Origin: Microcella alkalica
GTDB lineage: Bacteria > Actinomycetota > Actinomycetes > Actinomycetales > Microbacteriaceae
DNA length: 64,000 nucleotides
Assembly (NCBI RefSeq): GCF_014137945.1
Contig: NZ_JACGWX010000001.1
Span: 558,001 to 622,000 of the forward strand
Direction: 5' to 3'
Shown here: piece by piece, positions 34,611 through 44,077 of the stretch
Layout: each line of letters opens with the position of its first letter
Position numbering within the stretch: position 1 is the stretch's first letter
The notes under the pieces: generated by a model
Seen by the model: the letters and a program-made list of their open reading frames with translations, nothing else
Told to the model about the DNA's origin: nothing
Database searches by the model: none
Position numbers and translations under genes: made by a program

Positions 34611-35313
34611 GAGGCTTCGGCGCGCGCACCTTCGTCGGGTCGATCCCCTTCGGGATGGGCAGGCTGCTGGTGCGGCTGAGGGAGACCAGCCGGTTGTTCA
34701 CCGCGTACACCTCCGCCTTGCTGATCGCCTTCTTGAGGCGGTTCAGGGTCTTCGGCAGGCGCTCGAGCGGGATGCTCTCGGCGTCGGGGCCGACGTGCAG
34801 CAGATGGATGGGGACGTTGGGGATGATGCGCGCGACGTTGCGGCGCTCCTCCTCGAGCATCCGGCGGGTCCGCGACTGCGGCCCCTCGCCGATGAGGACG
34901 ACGCCCGGCTTGCCCACCGCGCGGTAGACGGCGTCCTGCGACTTCGTGACGGCGACGGGCATCTCGCTCGCCTGCCACGCCCGGCGCAGCGAGCTCTTCA
35001 GCACGGCGCCGACGGCACCGGGCTGCCCGGCGATCTGCCGGTAGGCGACCCGCTCGGCGCGGCGGCCGAGCACGATGAGGAAACCGAGGATGCCGCCCAG
35101 GACGCCGGTGATGACATACAGCACGATGCCGATGATGTTGTCGCCCGACAGCGTGATCGCGAGCACGATGCCGGCGGCGAGCGGCAGTAGGAGCCCGGCG
35201 AGCATCATCCAGAGCGCGGCGCGGTCGTTCCTGATCGTCATCCGGAACACCTGCCACAGCTGCTTCATGCGACCGGGTTCCTTGGCGGGCTTGGGTGCGG
35301 TGGGGCGGGCCAT
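34606..35313 (-). CDS. DUF4191 family membrane protein
   Basis: A 235-residue protein recognisable as the actinobacterial DUF4191 family, often found near lipA/lipB and glnA. It has a basic N-terminus (RMKQLWQVFRMTIRNDRAALW), two adjacent membrane helices at ~33-55 and ~60-82, and a soluble C-terminal domain of ~150 residues (KSQDAVYRAVGKPGVVLIGEG, RMLEEERRNVARIIPNVPIH). Function unknown; topology suggests a cytoplasmic domain held at the membrane. Start ATG at 35313. Confidence 0.88.
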   Translation of the reverse strand: MARPTAPKPAKEPGRMKQLWQVFRMTIRNDRAALWMMLAGLLLPLAAGIVLAITLSGDNIIGIVLYVITGVLGGILGFLIVLGRRAERVAYRQIAGQPGAVGAVLKSSLRRAWQASEMPVAVTKSQDAVYRAVGKPGVVLIGEGPQSRTRRMLEEERRNVARIIPNVPIHLLHVGPDAESIPLERLPKTLNRLKKAISKAEVYAVNNRLVSLSRTSSLPIPKGIDPTKVRAPKPR

Positions 35314-35426
35314 GGTTCCAGAATAGGGCCCGTCGCGCGTCGTCCCCCGCCGGTGTCCGAGGTCGCCCGTCCCCAGGACGGATCGGCACCGCCCGCGGGT
35401 GCGGGATGCTGGGCACTCTGTCGGTC

Positions 35427-37004
35427 ATGACCCGCTTCGTGCCCGCCGGTGACCGTGCCGATCGACCGTCCCGGTGGGCTCCGACCGTCTCGACCGAGCA
35501 CCATCAGGACGGCGCCGCCGTCATCGGCGGCTATCGACTGGTCAGGCGTCTCGGGAAGGACGAGGAGGTGGTGACCTGGCTCGCGCGCGGAGGCGACGAG
35601 ACCGTCGTGCTCCGGTCCTTCCGCGGTTCCGCGTCGGATCTGCGCATCGACGCCGAGATCGGCGCGCGCGAGCGACTGTCAGGGCGGCACGTCCCCGAGC
35701 TCCTGGATGTCGCGACCTCCCGCTCCGGCCGGCCCGTCGCCGTCGTCGGCGCCGTCGTGGGGCCGCTCCTGAGCGACCTCCTGGCTCGATCCTCGGGGGA
35801 GCTTCGTGCCGGCCACGTCACGACGATCCTCGCTCCGATCGCCGCACTCCTCGATGCCGCTCACGAGGTCGGCGCCACAGTCGGCCGCCTGGATGCCTCG
35901 GGAATCCGAATCGACAGGAGCGGTGCGCCGGTGCTCGTGGCGCTCGGAGCGGCCTCCGTCGCGGCCCCTCTGCCCGCGCGCTTCCGCGACCGCGAGCCGT
36001 CGATCCGTGCGGACCGCGACGCTCTTCTCGCCTTCGGCGCGTCGCTCGTCGAGCTCGTCGACGCGCGCGAGCGCGACGCCGTCATGGCCGCGCTCTCCTC
36101 GGCATCCGAACCTGGCGCGGTCGAGCTCGCACTCTTCGACTGCGCGGCTCCTCTGCCGCTCGATCTCCTGACTGACCCGCCCCGACCGCAGGCGTCGCCG
36201 CTCGAGCACCCATCCGCCATGCCGATCGCCGCGACGACGGCTGTCCGGGAGGTGGGGGCCGCCACGGCGGATGGGACGCGCAGCGGTGCCGTCGGTCCGG
36301 TCGGGCGGATCTCGACCGCCCTCGGCCTTCCCGTCGGCCTGGCTGCACCTGTCGACACCGCGGCGGCCGTACTCGGTGGAGCGCTGCGAGATCGGTGGGC
36401 GCGGGCTTCGCGCGGTCGTTCCCGGGCGTCGCTCGTGAGCCGGCCACGACGCGGCGTGGTGATCGCCGGCGCTCTCGGCGCACTCGCGCTCTTCGCAGCC
36501 GCCGTCCTCGCGGCGGCGGAGACGCCCCCCGTCACCACCGCTCGCGCCGAGCCCCCAGCGGCATCGAGCGGCGGCAGTGATGCGCCGCTTCCGGATCAGC
36601 CGGCCCAGGTCGCGCCGCCGGACGCTCCGGAGGGGACCGAGCAGAGCATGCCCGAAGCGCTCGCGTCGCCCGAAGCGGAGCAGTGGCGGCCGTTGGTCGG
36701 GGCCCTCGTCGATCGCTGGCTCGCGTGCGCGGATGCGCCGTCGGAGGACTGCATCGCCCGCGTGGCCCACCCCGGATCCTCCGCGGAGGAGACGCTCGCA
36801 AGCGGGGAATCAGCGCTGTCGACGACCGGGCCCGGATCAGGATCCGGCATGCGCACCTGGGCGGCACGCGATGGGGAACTCGTCGTCGTCGACCGGATGG
36901 GAGCGGCCGCGCTCGTCGATCTGCTGGACGGCGAGACGGCGACGGCCTCGCTCCTCGTGGTGAGGAGCGAGGCCGGATGGCGCGTTCGGGCAGTGATGCC
37001 CTGA
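35427..37004 (+). CDS. Membrane-anchored pseudokinase-like protein
   Basis: A 525-residue protein. Residues ~33-260 look like a decayed Ser/Thr protein kinase: IGGYRLVRRLGKDEEVVTWLARG matches the N-lobe opening and LDASGIRIDRSGAPVLVALGAA (from residue ~155) matches the catalytic loop to DFG region. The HRD His/Asp pair and DFG are lost (GRLD and ALG), and no clear glycine loop or VAIK lysine remains. A basic region and one membrane helix follow (~344-366, GVVIAGALGALALFAAAVL), then an extracellular Pro/Ser/Glu-rich domain of ~155 residues containing two cysteines. I start at ATG 35427; longer upstream frames are Arg-rich and unlikely. A signalling or scaffolding role is inferred. Confidence 0.65.
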   Translation: MTRFVPAGDRADRPSRWAPTVSTEHHQDGAAVIGGYRLVRRLGKDEEVVTWLARGGDETVVLRSFRGSASDLRIDAEIGARERLSGRHVPELLDVATSRSGRPVAVVGAVVGPLLSDLLARSSGELRAGHVTTILAPIAALLDAAHEVGATVGRLDASGIRIDRSGAPVLVALGAASVAAPLPARFRDREPSIRADRDALLAFGASLVELVDARERDAVMAALSSASEPGAVELALFDCAAPLPLDLLTDPPRPQASPLEHPSAMPIAATTAVREVGAATADGTRSGAVGPVGRISTALGLPVGLAAPVDTAAAVLGGALRDRWARASRGRSRASLVSRPRRGVVIAGALGALALFAAAVLAAAETPPVTTARAEPPAASSGGSDAPLPDQPAQVAPPDAPEGTEQSMPEALASPEAEQWRPLVGALVDRWLACADAPSEDCIARVAHPGSSAEETLASGESALSTTGPGSGSGMRTWAARDGELVVVDRMGAAALVDLLDGETATASLLVVRSEAGWRVRAVMP

Positions 37005-37020
37005 GCGGTTCGGAGCCCGG

Positions 37021-38589
37021 CTAGATGCCGAGGTCGCCGTCGAAGTCGGCGTCCTCGAGGCGCGCCTTCACCGCGCTGAGGAAACGCGCGGCATCGGCAC
37101 CGTCGACGATGCGGTGGTCGTACGACAGAGCCAGGTACACCGTGGAGCGGATCGCGATGGCATCGGCGCCGTCGACGGTCACGACCGCCGGCTTCTTCAC
37201 GACGACTCCGGTGCCGAGGATGGCGACCTGCGGCAGGAAGACGACGGGCGTGTCGAACAGAGCGCCGCGCGAGCCGGTGTTGGTGAGCGTGAAGGTGCCG
37301 CCCGCCAGTTCGTCCGGCTTGAGCTGGTTGTCGCGCGTGCGAGCGGCGAGGTCGGCGATGTCCTTGGCGAGGTCGGCGATCGACTTGTCTCCGGCGTTGC
37401 GCACGACCGGGGTCAGCAGCCCGCGCTCGGTGTCCACCGCGATGGAGAGGTTCTCCGTCTCGGGGTAGACGATGGAGTCGCCGTCCACTGTGGCGTTGAT
37501 GATCGGGAACGATCGGAGCGCCTCGGTCGCAGCCTTGGCGAAGAAGGGGAGGAACGAGAGCTTGACGCCCGTCGCCTTCTGGAACTCATCCTTCACCGCG
37601 GTGCGCAGGGTGGCGACCTTCGTGACATCGACCTCGACGACCGTGGTGAGCTGAGCGGTCGACTGCATCGATGCCACCGCGCGCTCGGCGATGACCTTGC
37701 GCAGTCGCGACATCTGCACCGTGGTGCCCCGGAGGGGGGAGACCTCGGCCGGCGCTCGCGGCGCGGCGGCGGGGGCCGTGCCGGACGCGGCAGGGGCGGC
37801 CTCCGCCGCGGCGATCACGTCCTGGCGGCGGATCCGGCCGCCGACGCCCGTGCCGGTCACGCTCGAGAGGTCGACGCCCTTCTCCTGCGCGAGCTTGCGC
37901 ACGATGGGCGTGATGTACCCCGACGTGCCGGTCGCGTCGCCGGCGTCCTGAGCATCGGCGCTGTCGGCCTGTGCGGGAGCTGCGGCGGGCGCCTCCTCCG
38001 CGGGCTGCGCCGCAGGCGCGGCCACGGCAGGGGGAGCAGCGGCAGGGGGAGCGGCTGCAGGCGGCGCGGCGGGAGCGGGCGCCTCGGTCGACGGCTGCGC
38101 CGCCGGAGCCTCCGTGGCAGCGGGCTCGGGAGTCTCGGTCGAGGGCCGAGCGGCGCTCTCGGCGGGGGCCTCCGCCTGCTGCGCGGGGGCCTCGGGCGCC
38201 GCCGCAGGCTCGGCGGCGGGGGTCGGCGCGTGAGCGGGCTCCGCCGCGGGCTCTGCGGCGGGAGCCGCCTCGGGCTCAGGAGCAGCGTCAACGGGTGCGG
38301 GCTCCGCAGGGGCCTCGGCGGCCTCCGCGGGAGCGGCATCTCCGCCGCCGCTGCCGTCGCCGATCCGCACCAGCGGGGTGCCGACCTCGACGGTCTCGTC
38401 CTCCGCGACGAGGATCTCCTCGATCACCCCGGCCACGGGGGACGGGATCTCGGTGTCGACCTTGTCGGTCGACACCTCGAGCAGCGGCTCGTCGACCTCG
38501 ACGCGGTCGCCCACGTTCTTCAGCCAGCGGGTGACCGTGCCCTCGGTGACGCTCTCGCCGAGCGCCGGGAGGTTGACGGATTCGCTCAT
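37021..38589 (-). CDS. sucB: 2-oxoacid dehydrogenase E2 subunit (dihydrolipoyl acyltransferase)
   Basis: A 522-residue core subunit of pyruvate/2-oxoglutarate dehydrogenase complexes. It has one lipoyl domain (residues 1-77, lipoyl K43 in STDKVDTE), an Ala/Pro/Glu linker of ~140 residues (80-222), an E3/E1-binding domain (224-261, ITPIVRKLAQEKGVDLSSVTG) and the acyltransferase domain with H492 in DHRIVDG. Family names sucB and aceF are both used for such proteins in actinobacteria; since no other E2 is seen, it may serve AceE as well. lpd lies directly upstream on the same strand. The stop is 16 bp from the convergent pseudokinase stop. Confidence 0.93.
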   Translation of the reverse strand: MSESVNLPALGESVTEGTVTRWLKNVGDRVEVDEPLLEVSTDKVDTEIPSPVAGVIEEILVAEDETVEVGTPLVRIGDGSGGGDAAPAEAAEAPAEPAPVDAAPEPEAAPAAEPAAEPAHAPTPAAEPAAAPEAPAQQAEAPAESAARPSTETPEPAATEAPAAQPSTEAPAPAAPPAAAPPAAAPPAVAAPAAQPAEEAPAAAPAQADSADAQDAGDATGTSGYITPIVRKLAQEKGVDLSSVTGTGVGGRIRRQDVIAAAEAAPAASGTAPAAAPRAPAEVSPLRGTTVQMSRLRKVIAERAVASMQSTAQLTTVVEVDVTKVATLRTAVKDEFQKATGVKLSFLPFFAKAATEALRSFPIINATVDGDSIVYPETENLSIAVDTERGLLTPVVRNAGDKSIADLAKDIADLAARTRDNQLKPDELAGGTFTLTNTGSRGALFDTPVVFLPQVAILGTGVVVKKPAVVTVDGADAIAIRSTVYLALSYDHRIVDGADAARFLSAVKARLEDADFDGDLGI

Positions 38590-38636
38590 CAGTGATGCTC
38601 CTTTGGAAACCGGTGGTTGTTCAGCTTATGGGCGGA

Positions 38637-40010
38637 TCAGATGCCGTGCAGGGGCTTGCCGGCGAGGGCGAGGAAGGCCTCGCCGAGCGCCTCGTTCTGC
38701 GTCGGGTGCGCGTGGAGCAGGGGAGCGATGTCCTCGGGGTGCGCGTCCCAGTTCACCGCGAGCTGCGCCTCGCCGATGAGCTCGCCGACGCGGGCGCCGA
38801 TCATGTGGACGCCGACGACCGGTCCGTCGACGACGCGGATGACCTTGATGATGCCGGCGGTCTCGAGTATGTGGCTCTTGCCGTTGCCGGCGAGGTTGTA
38901 GTCGTACGACGCGATCTGAGCCTCGCCGTACTGCTCCTTGGCCTTCGCCTCGGTGAGGCCGACGGACGCGACCTCGGGCTCGGAGTAGGTCACCTTGGGG
39001 ACGTTCACGTCGCTGATGACGACGGGCTGGAGGCCAGCGATCTCCTCGGCCACGAAGATTCCGTGCTGGAACCCGCGGTGCGCGAGTTGCAGGCCCGGCA
39101 CGATGTCGCCGACGGCGTACACGCCCGGGACGTTCGTCCGCAGGCGCTCGTCGGTCAGGACGAAGCCGCGGTCCATCGCGACGCCGACCTCCTCGAACCC
39201 GAGATTCGCGGTCATCGGCCCGCGGCCGACGGCGACGAGGAGGAGGTCCGCCTCGATGGTCTCACCGCTCTCGAGCGTCACCACGACGCCGTTGTCGTCC
39301 TGAGTCACTCCCTGGAAGCGGACGCCGAGCTTGAAGTCGATGCCGCGCTTGCGGTAGGCGCGCTCGAACTGCTTGGAGATCGCCTCGTCCTCGTTGGGGA
39401 CGAGGTGGGGCAGCGCCTCGATGATGACGACCTCGGCGCCCCACGAGCGCCAGACGCTCGAGAACTCGACGCCGATGACGCCGCCGCCGAGGACGGCGAC
39501 CTTCTTGGGCACGTAGTCGAGCTGGAGCGCCTGCTCCGACGTGATCACGCGTCCGCCGATCTCGAGACCGGGGAGGCTCCGGGAGTAGGAGCCGGTCGCC
39601 AGGATGACGTTCTTGCCCGTGATCGTCTGCTCGCCGACCTGAACGGTCGTCGGCGACGTCAGTCGGCCCTCTCCCTCGATCGTCGTGATGCCGCGCGCCT
39701 TGATGAGCCCCTGGAGCCCCTTGTACTTGCTCGCGATGATCCCCTCGCGGTACGCGGTGACGGCGGGAACGTCAATGCCCTCGAGCGTCGCGCGGACTCC
39801 GAACTTCGCGGAGTCGCGGGCCGCGTCCGCGACCTCGGCCGCGTGCAGCAGCGCCTTCGTGGGGATGCAGCCGACGTGGAGGCAGGTGCCCCCCACCTTG
39901 TGCTTCTCGATCAGGCCGACGGTCATGCCGAGCTGGCTGGCGCGGAGGGCGGCCGCGTAGCCGCCACTGCCGGCACCGAGGATGACGAGATCAAAAGTGT
40001 GTTCCGACAC
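38637..40010 (-). CDS. lpdA: Dihydrolipoyl dehydrogenase (E3)
   Basis: A 457-residue FAD enzyme that reoxidises dihydrolipoyl groups of E2 with NAD+. It has the FAD motif LVILGAGSGGYAAA, the redox-active disulfide GGTCLHVGCIPTKALL, the NAD motif VAVLGGGVIGVEF, the second FAD motif GVYAVGDIV and the catalytic C-terminal HAHPTQNE. The GTG at 40010 (VSEHTFDLVILG) has GGGAGTC upstream and fits the family start. It precedes sucB with 47 bp between; the pair probably form one transcript. Confidence 0.96.
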   Translation of the reverse strand: MSEHTFDLVILGAGSGGYAAALRASQLGMTVGLIEKHKVGGTCLHVGCIPTKALLHAAEVADAARDSAKFGVRATLEGIDVPAVTAYREGIIASKYKGLQGLIKARGITTIEGEGRLTSPTTVQVGEQTITGKNVILATGSYSRSLPGLEIGGRVITSEQALQLDYVPKKVAVLGGGVIGVEFSSVWRSWGAEVVIIEALPHLVPNEDEAISKQFERAYRKRGIDFKLGVRFQGVTQDDNGVVVTLESGETIEADLLLVAVGRGPMTANLGFEEVGVAMDRGFVLTDERLRTNVPGVYAVGDIVPGLQLAHRGFQHGIFVAEEIAGLQPVVISDVNVPKVTYSEPEVASVGLTEAKAKEQYGEAQIASYDYNLAGNGKSHILETAGIIKVIRVVDGPVVGVHMIGARVGELIGEAQLAVNWDAHPEDIAPLLHAHPTQNEALGEAFLALAGKPLHGI

Positions 40011-40105
40011 CGAGGAGACTCCCTTGAGGATTCGTGCGGAGGCCGATCTAGACGGTGGCAGTCGACCTGGAGGGCGGCACGCATCACGCACCGCCGACGA
40101 GCCTA

Positions 40106-41599
40106 CTACTGACCGGCCTGCCGCTCCGCGAGCTTCACGAGCAGTCTCACGGTCACGCCCGACGGCCCCTTGGGAGTCCAGCCGTAGCCGGATCCTCCGT
40201 TGCTGGCGGGGCCGGCGATGTCGAGGTGCGCCCAGGGGATGCGCGGCGCATCCTGGTCGTCGCCTGTGCGTCCGACGAACTCCTGCAGAAAGATGCCCGC
40301 GAGAAGCATGCCCGCCGACGTGTTCCCCGGCTTGGCGTTGGCGATGTCCGCCACATCGCTCTGCAGGATCGTCCGCAGGTCGGCGGGCAGCGGCATCGGC
40401 CAGACGAGCTCGCCCGTCTCGGCCGCGGCCTCCTGCACCTCGCGCACGAGATCGTCGGACCCCATGAGGGCGGCGTAGCGGTCGCCGAGCGCGACGCGCG
40501 CGGCACCGGTGAGCGTCGCGACGTCGATGATCGCGTCGGGGTGCTCCTCGCTCGCAGCGACGAGCCCGTCCGCGAGCACGAGGCGGCCCTCGGCGTCGGT
40601 GTTGAGCACCTCGACCGTCGTCCCGCCGCGGATCGTCAGCACGTCGTTGGGGCGCATCGCCGTGGACGACGGCAGGTTCTCGGCGAGGCAGAGCCAGGCG
40701 GTCACGCGGATCGGCAGCCCGAGCTTCGCGATCGCGATCGTCGCGGCGAGCACGGTCGCAGCGCCCGTCATGTCGTACTTCATGCCGACCATCGCGGCGG
40801 CGGGCTTGAGGGAGAGCCCACCCGAGTCGAACGTGATGCCCTTTCCGACGAGAGCGAGGTGCTGAGACGCGCCATCGGGGGCGTATCGGACGGCGACGAG
40901 CCGCGGCGGCCGAGACGAGCCCTGCCCCACGCCCAGGATGCCGCCGAAGCGACCCTCCTGGAGCGCAGGCACATCCCACTCCTGGATCTCCACAGGCGCC
41001 TCGACTGCCAGCTCGCGAGCCCGGGCCGCGAAGCTCTCCGGGTAGAGGTCGTTCGGAGGGGTGTTCACGAGATCGCGGACGACAACGACCGCCTCAGCGA
41101 CGATGCGCGCCCGCTCGAGGGCGGCATCCGCCCCGTCGACGTCCGTCGCGGCCAGGATCTCGGAGACGGCAGCGGGTGCGTCTCCGGAGCGGTACTCCGA
41201 GTATCGGTACGCGCCGAGCGCGGCGCCCTCGAGCACGGCCTGGACGTCAGCCGCGTCGGACATCGGCAGAGCGAATGCGAGACGGGATGCCCCGCTCAGC
41301 GCTCGCGCGGCGGTGCCGGCCGCGCTGCGGAGCGAGTCCGGCGTCGCGGGGGACGCACCGAGCCCGACCAGGAGAAGGCTCGACGCCACTACGCCCTCCG
41401 GTGCGATCTGTCGAGAGGTCTCGTCGATCGCGCCCGTCAGCCCCAGCGCGGCGAGGCCGGAGCCGAGTCCGGAGAGGGCCTCGGCGAGCGGCCCCTCGAT
41501 CCGCGGACCCTCCGGCGACTTCACGATGCCGACGACGAGAACGTCGGTCTGGAGGTCGTGGGCGGGCACGGCGGAAACGGAGAGTGCAGGAGCGGTCAT
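40106..41599 (-). CDS. pepA: Leucyl aminopeptidase (M17)
   Basis: A 497-residue M17 aminopeptidase that removes N-terminal residues, especially Leu, from peptides. The two-metal site motifs are present: LVGKGITFDSGGLSLKP, MKYDMTGAATVLA and the family signature NTDAEGRLVLAD. The first ~170 residues form the less conserved N-terminal domain. The ATG at 41599 begins MTAPALSVSAVPAHDLQTDVLVVG. It is upstream of lpdA on the same strand with 95 bp between, and divergent from the PAC2 gene. Confidence 0.95.
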   Translation of the reverse strand: MTAPALSVSAVPAHDLQTDVLVVGIVKSPEGPRIEGPLAEALSGLGSGLAALGLTGAIDETSRQIAPEGVVASSLLLVGLGASPATPDSLRSAAGTAARALSGASRLAFALPMSDAADVQAVLEGAALGAYRYSEYRSGDAPAAVSEILAATDVDGADAALERARIVAEAVVVVRDLVNTPPNDLYPESFAARARELAVEAPVEIQEWDVPALQEGRFGGILGVGQGSSRPPRLVAVRYAPDGASQHLALVGKGITFDSGGLSLKPAAAMVGMKYDMTGAATVLAATIAIAKLGLPIRVTAWLCLAENLPSSTAMRPNDVLTIRGGTTVEVLNTDAEGRLVLADGLVAASEEHPDAIIDVATLTGAARVALGDRYAALMGSDDLVREVQEAAAETGELVWPMPLPADLRTILQSDVADIANAKPGNTSAGMLLAGIFLQEFVGRTGDDQDAPRIPWAHLDIAGPASNGGSGYGWTPKGPSGVTVRLLVKLAERQAGQ

Positions 41600-41700
41600 G
41601 CGGCCATCCTATTCGCGGCGATTCCGGCCGATTCGGGGCGTGGCGCGCCCTGTTCGCTCTCGGCAGGTCCCGCGCGTCGGCTCCGTCGGGACGCCCCGCG

Positions 41701-41706
41701 TACCCT
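41701..41706 (+). promoter_or_regulatory. -10 hexamer TACCCT, predicted leaderless promoter
   Basis: TACCCT ends 6 nt before the PAC2-gene ATG at 41713. Confidence 0.42.
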
Positions 41707-41712
41707 GGAACC

Positions 41713-42639
41713 ATGCGCGAACCCTCGTCTCTGTACTCCGTCGTCATGGCGGATCACGAGGTGCCGCGCGGGCTTCCGCTCGTCGCCGGACTGACCGGCT
41801 TCTCCGACGCGGGAACAGCCGTCGGCCAGGTCACGGAGTATCTGGTGTCGGAGCTGGAGCACCGCGACGTCGTCGTGTTCGACAACGACGAGCTTCTCGA
41901 CTGGCGCGCTCGCAGGCCCGTCCTCTACTTCGATGAGACCCGGATCGCGGAGTACACGATGCCGTCGCTCGCCGTGCGCCTCGTCACGGACGAGCTGGGC
42001 TCTCCCTTCCTCCTGCTCAGCGGCTACGAGCCCGACTTCCAGTGGGAGGGCTTCACGCAGGCGGTCATGGACATCATCGAGCGCTTCGAGGTGACGTCCA
42101 CGACCTGGGTCAACGCGATCCCGATGCCCGTCCCGCACACCCGCCCCATTGGCGTCACTGTGAGCGGGAACCGGGAGGACCTCATCGAGTCCCTCTCCAT
42201 CTGGCGTCCGCGCACTCAGGTGCCGGGCAACGCGCTGCACCTGCTCGAGTTCCGGCTCCAGCAGCGCGGGCTTCCCGTCGTCGGGTTCGTGTTGCTCGTC
42301 CCGCACTATCTCGCCGACACCGAGTTCCCCTCCGCCGCGGTTACAGCTCTCGAGAGCATCACGGCGGCGACGGGCCTGCTCTTCCCGACGGATCGCCTCC
42401 GCGAGGAGGGCCGCGACTTCCTCGCGAAGATCGCGTCGCAGGTCGAGGGCAACACCGAGCTCGCGCGCCTCGTAGGCACGCTCGAGGAGCGTCACGACAG
42501 CTATATGGAGGACAACCCGTTGCGGTCGCCTCTGACGGACGAGGACGGCGAGCTGCCGAGCGCAGACGCGATCGCGGCCGAGCTCGAGAAGTTCCTGGCG
42601 TTCCGCCGGTCGAGCGACGACGACCCCGCCTCCGACTGA
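41713..42639 (+). CDS. PAC2 family protein (proteasome assembly chaperone-like)
   Basis: A 308-residue protein of the PAC2 family: the N-terminal LVAGLTGFSDAGTAVGQVTEYL, the middle LLLSGYEPDFQWEGF and AIPMPVPHTRPIGVTVSG, and the C-terminal FVLLVPHYLADTEFPSAAVTALESI. Family proteins are related to eukaryotic proteasome assembly chaperones; in actinobacteria they occur even without a 20S proteasome, and the role is unsettled. The ATG at 41713 is supported by the -10 hexamer 6 nt upstream. The MFS gene starts 27 bp downstream with its own -10 element. Confidence 0.9.
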   Translation: MREPSSLYSVVMADHEVPRGLPLVAGLTGFSDAGTAVGQVTEYLVSELEHRDVVVFDNDELLDWRARRPVLYFDETRIAEYTMPSLAVRLVTDELGSPFLLLSGYEPDFQWEGFTQAVMDIIERFEVTSTTWVNAIPMPVPHTRPIGVTVSGNREDLIESLSIWRPRTQVPGNALHLLEFRLQQRGLPVVGFVLLVPHYLADTEFPSAAVTALESITAATGLLFPTDRLREEGRDFLAKIASQVEGNTELARLVGTLEERHDSYMEDNPLRSPLTDEDGELPSADAIAAELEKFLAFRRSSDDDPASD

Positions 42640-42654
42640 TCACCGGTCTCCGCC

Positions 42655-42660
42655 TACGCT
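42655..42660 (+). promoter_or_regulatory. -10 hexamer TACGCT, predicted leaderless promoter
   Basis: TACGCT ends 6 nt before the MFS-gene GTG at 42667. Confidence 0.42.
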
Positions 42661-42666
42661 GAGAGC

Positions 42667-43992
42667 GTGGACTCCCGCCGCGCGATCGTCGTGCTCGTCA
42701 TCGGCGGGCTCGCGTACATCGTCGCCGTCCTGCAGCGCACCTCTCTCGGCGTCGCCGGTGTCGACGCGACAGAGCGATTCGTCCTCGATGCGACCGCGCT
42801 CTCATCTCTTGCCGTTCTGCAGCTGCTGGTCTACGCCGCCCTCCAGATCCCGGTCGGCGTGCTCGTCGACCGCTTCGGGCCGCGCGCGCTGATCGGCGTC
42901 GGCGCGACGGTCATGGCGATCGGGCAGCTCGTCCTCGCGCTCGCGCCCGGCATCGAGCTCGCCGTCGTCGGGCGGGTCCTCGTCGGCGCGGGCGATGCGA
43001 TGACGTTCATCTCCGTCCTCCGCCTCCTCGGGGCGTGGTTCTCCCCGCGCCGTCTTCCTCTTCTCTCCCAGTGGGTCGGAACGCTCGGGCAGACCGGGCA
43101 GCTGCTGTCGGCCATCCCGCTCGCCCTCGCGCTCCGCGACCTCGGCTGGTCGTCGTCGTTCATCGCGCTCGCCGCGATCTCCACCGTCGCGAGCGTCGCG
43201 GTCTGGCTCGGCGTGCGCGACACGCCCGATGGAGCCGAGAGGCTCCGCGCCGCGACCTTCCGCATCGCGATCTCGCAGCTCGGCGAGAGTCTCAAGCGGC
43301 CCGGCACCCGCCTGGGGTTCTGGGCGCACGCGTCCAGTCAGGCGAGTGCGACAATGTTCGTGATCCTCTGGGGGTTCCCGGCGCTGTCGGTCGGGCTGGG
43401 GTACGGCACCGCGAGCGCCGCCGCCCTGCTCAGCATCGTCGTCGTCGCCGGCGCGATCGGCGGGCCGATCATCGGCCTTCTGTCCGCCCGATATCCCTAT
43501 CGCCGATCGAACGTCGTCCTGCTGATCGTCGCTCTGACCGCCGCGGCGTGGGCCGTGGTCCTGCTCTGGCCGGACAAGCCACCCCTGGCGGCCGTCGTCG
43601 CGCTGCTCGTCGTGCTCGCAGTGGGGGGTCCGGGCGGGCTGATCGGCTTCGACTTCGCCCGAACCTTCAACCCTCCGACGAGTCAGGGCGGGGCGTCCGG
43701 GTTCGTCAACGTGGGCGGGTTCGCGACCGCGGTCATCCTGCTCCTGCTTGTCGGTCTCATCCTGGATCGATTGAGCGACAGCGCCGATCCTGAGCAGCTC
43801 TATTCATGGGAGAGCTTCCGGCTCGCGTTCGCCGTGCAGTACCCGGTGGTCGCCGGGACGGTCATCGCCATGCTCGTCGCTCGGGGGCGCGCTCGTCGTC
43901 TGCTCGTCGAGGAGGAGGGGATCGCCGTGGCCCCGCTCTGGCTCGCCATCGCCCGTCGCCGACGTGGCCGCCGGGAGAAGCGCGGCGGTTGA
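42667..43992 (+). CDS. MFS transporter
   Basis: A 441-residue inner-membrane protein with about 12 hydrophobic segments. MFS signatures are visible: the loop 2-3 motif GVLVDRFGPRALIGVG near residue 62 and RVLVGAGDAMTFIS in helix 4. A basic cytoplasmic tail ends the protein. The overall pattern (short loops, QRTSLGVAG in helix 1) resembles nitrate/nitrite-type or organic-anion MFS carriers, but the substrate cannot be assigned. The GTG start is supported by a -10 hexamer 6 nt upstream. Confidence 0.9.
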   Translation: MDSRRAIVVLVIGGLAYIVAVLQRTSLGVAGVDATERFVLDATALSSLAVLQLLVYAALQIPVGVLVDRFGPRALIGVGATVMAIGQLVLALAPGIELAVVGRVLVGAGDAMTFISVLRLLGAWFSPRRLPLLSQWVGTLGQTGQLLSAIPLALALRDLGWSSSFIALAAISTVASVAVWLGVRDTPDGAERLRAATFRIAISQLGESLKRPGTRLGFWAHASSQASATMFVILWGFPALSVGLGYGTASAAALLSIVVVAGAIGGPIIGLLSARYPYRRSNVVLLIVALTAAAWAVVLLWPDKPPLAAVVALLVVLAVGGPGGLIGFDFARTFNPPTSQGGASGFVNVGGFATAVILLLLVGLILDRLSDSADPEQLYSWESFRLAFAVQYPVVAGTVIAMLVARGRARRLLVEEEGIAVAPLWLAIARRRRGRREKRGG

Positions 43993-44077
43993 GGGGCACT
44001 TCGCTCCCGTGCACGGTCGAACCCCGGAGTTGTGCGATACTTGACGCTCACGACCCGGTAGGTCGCCCATTCTCATC

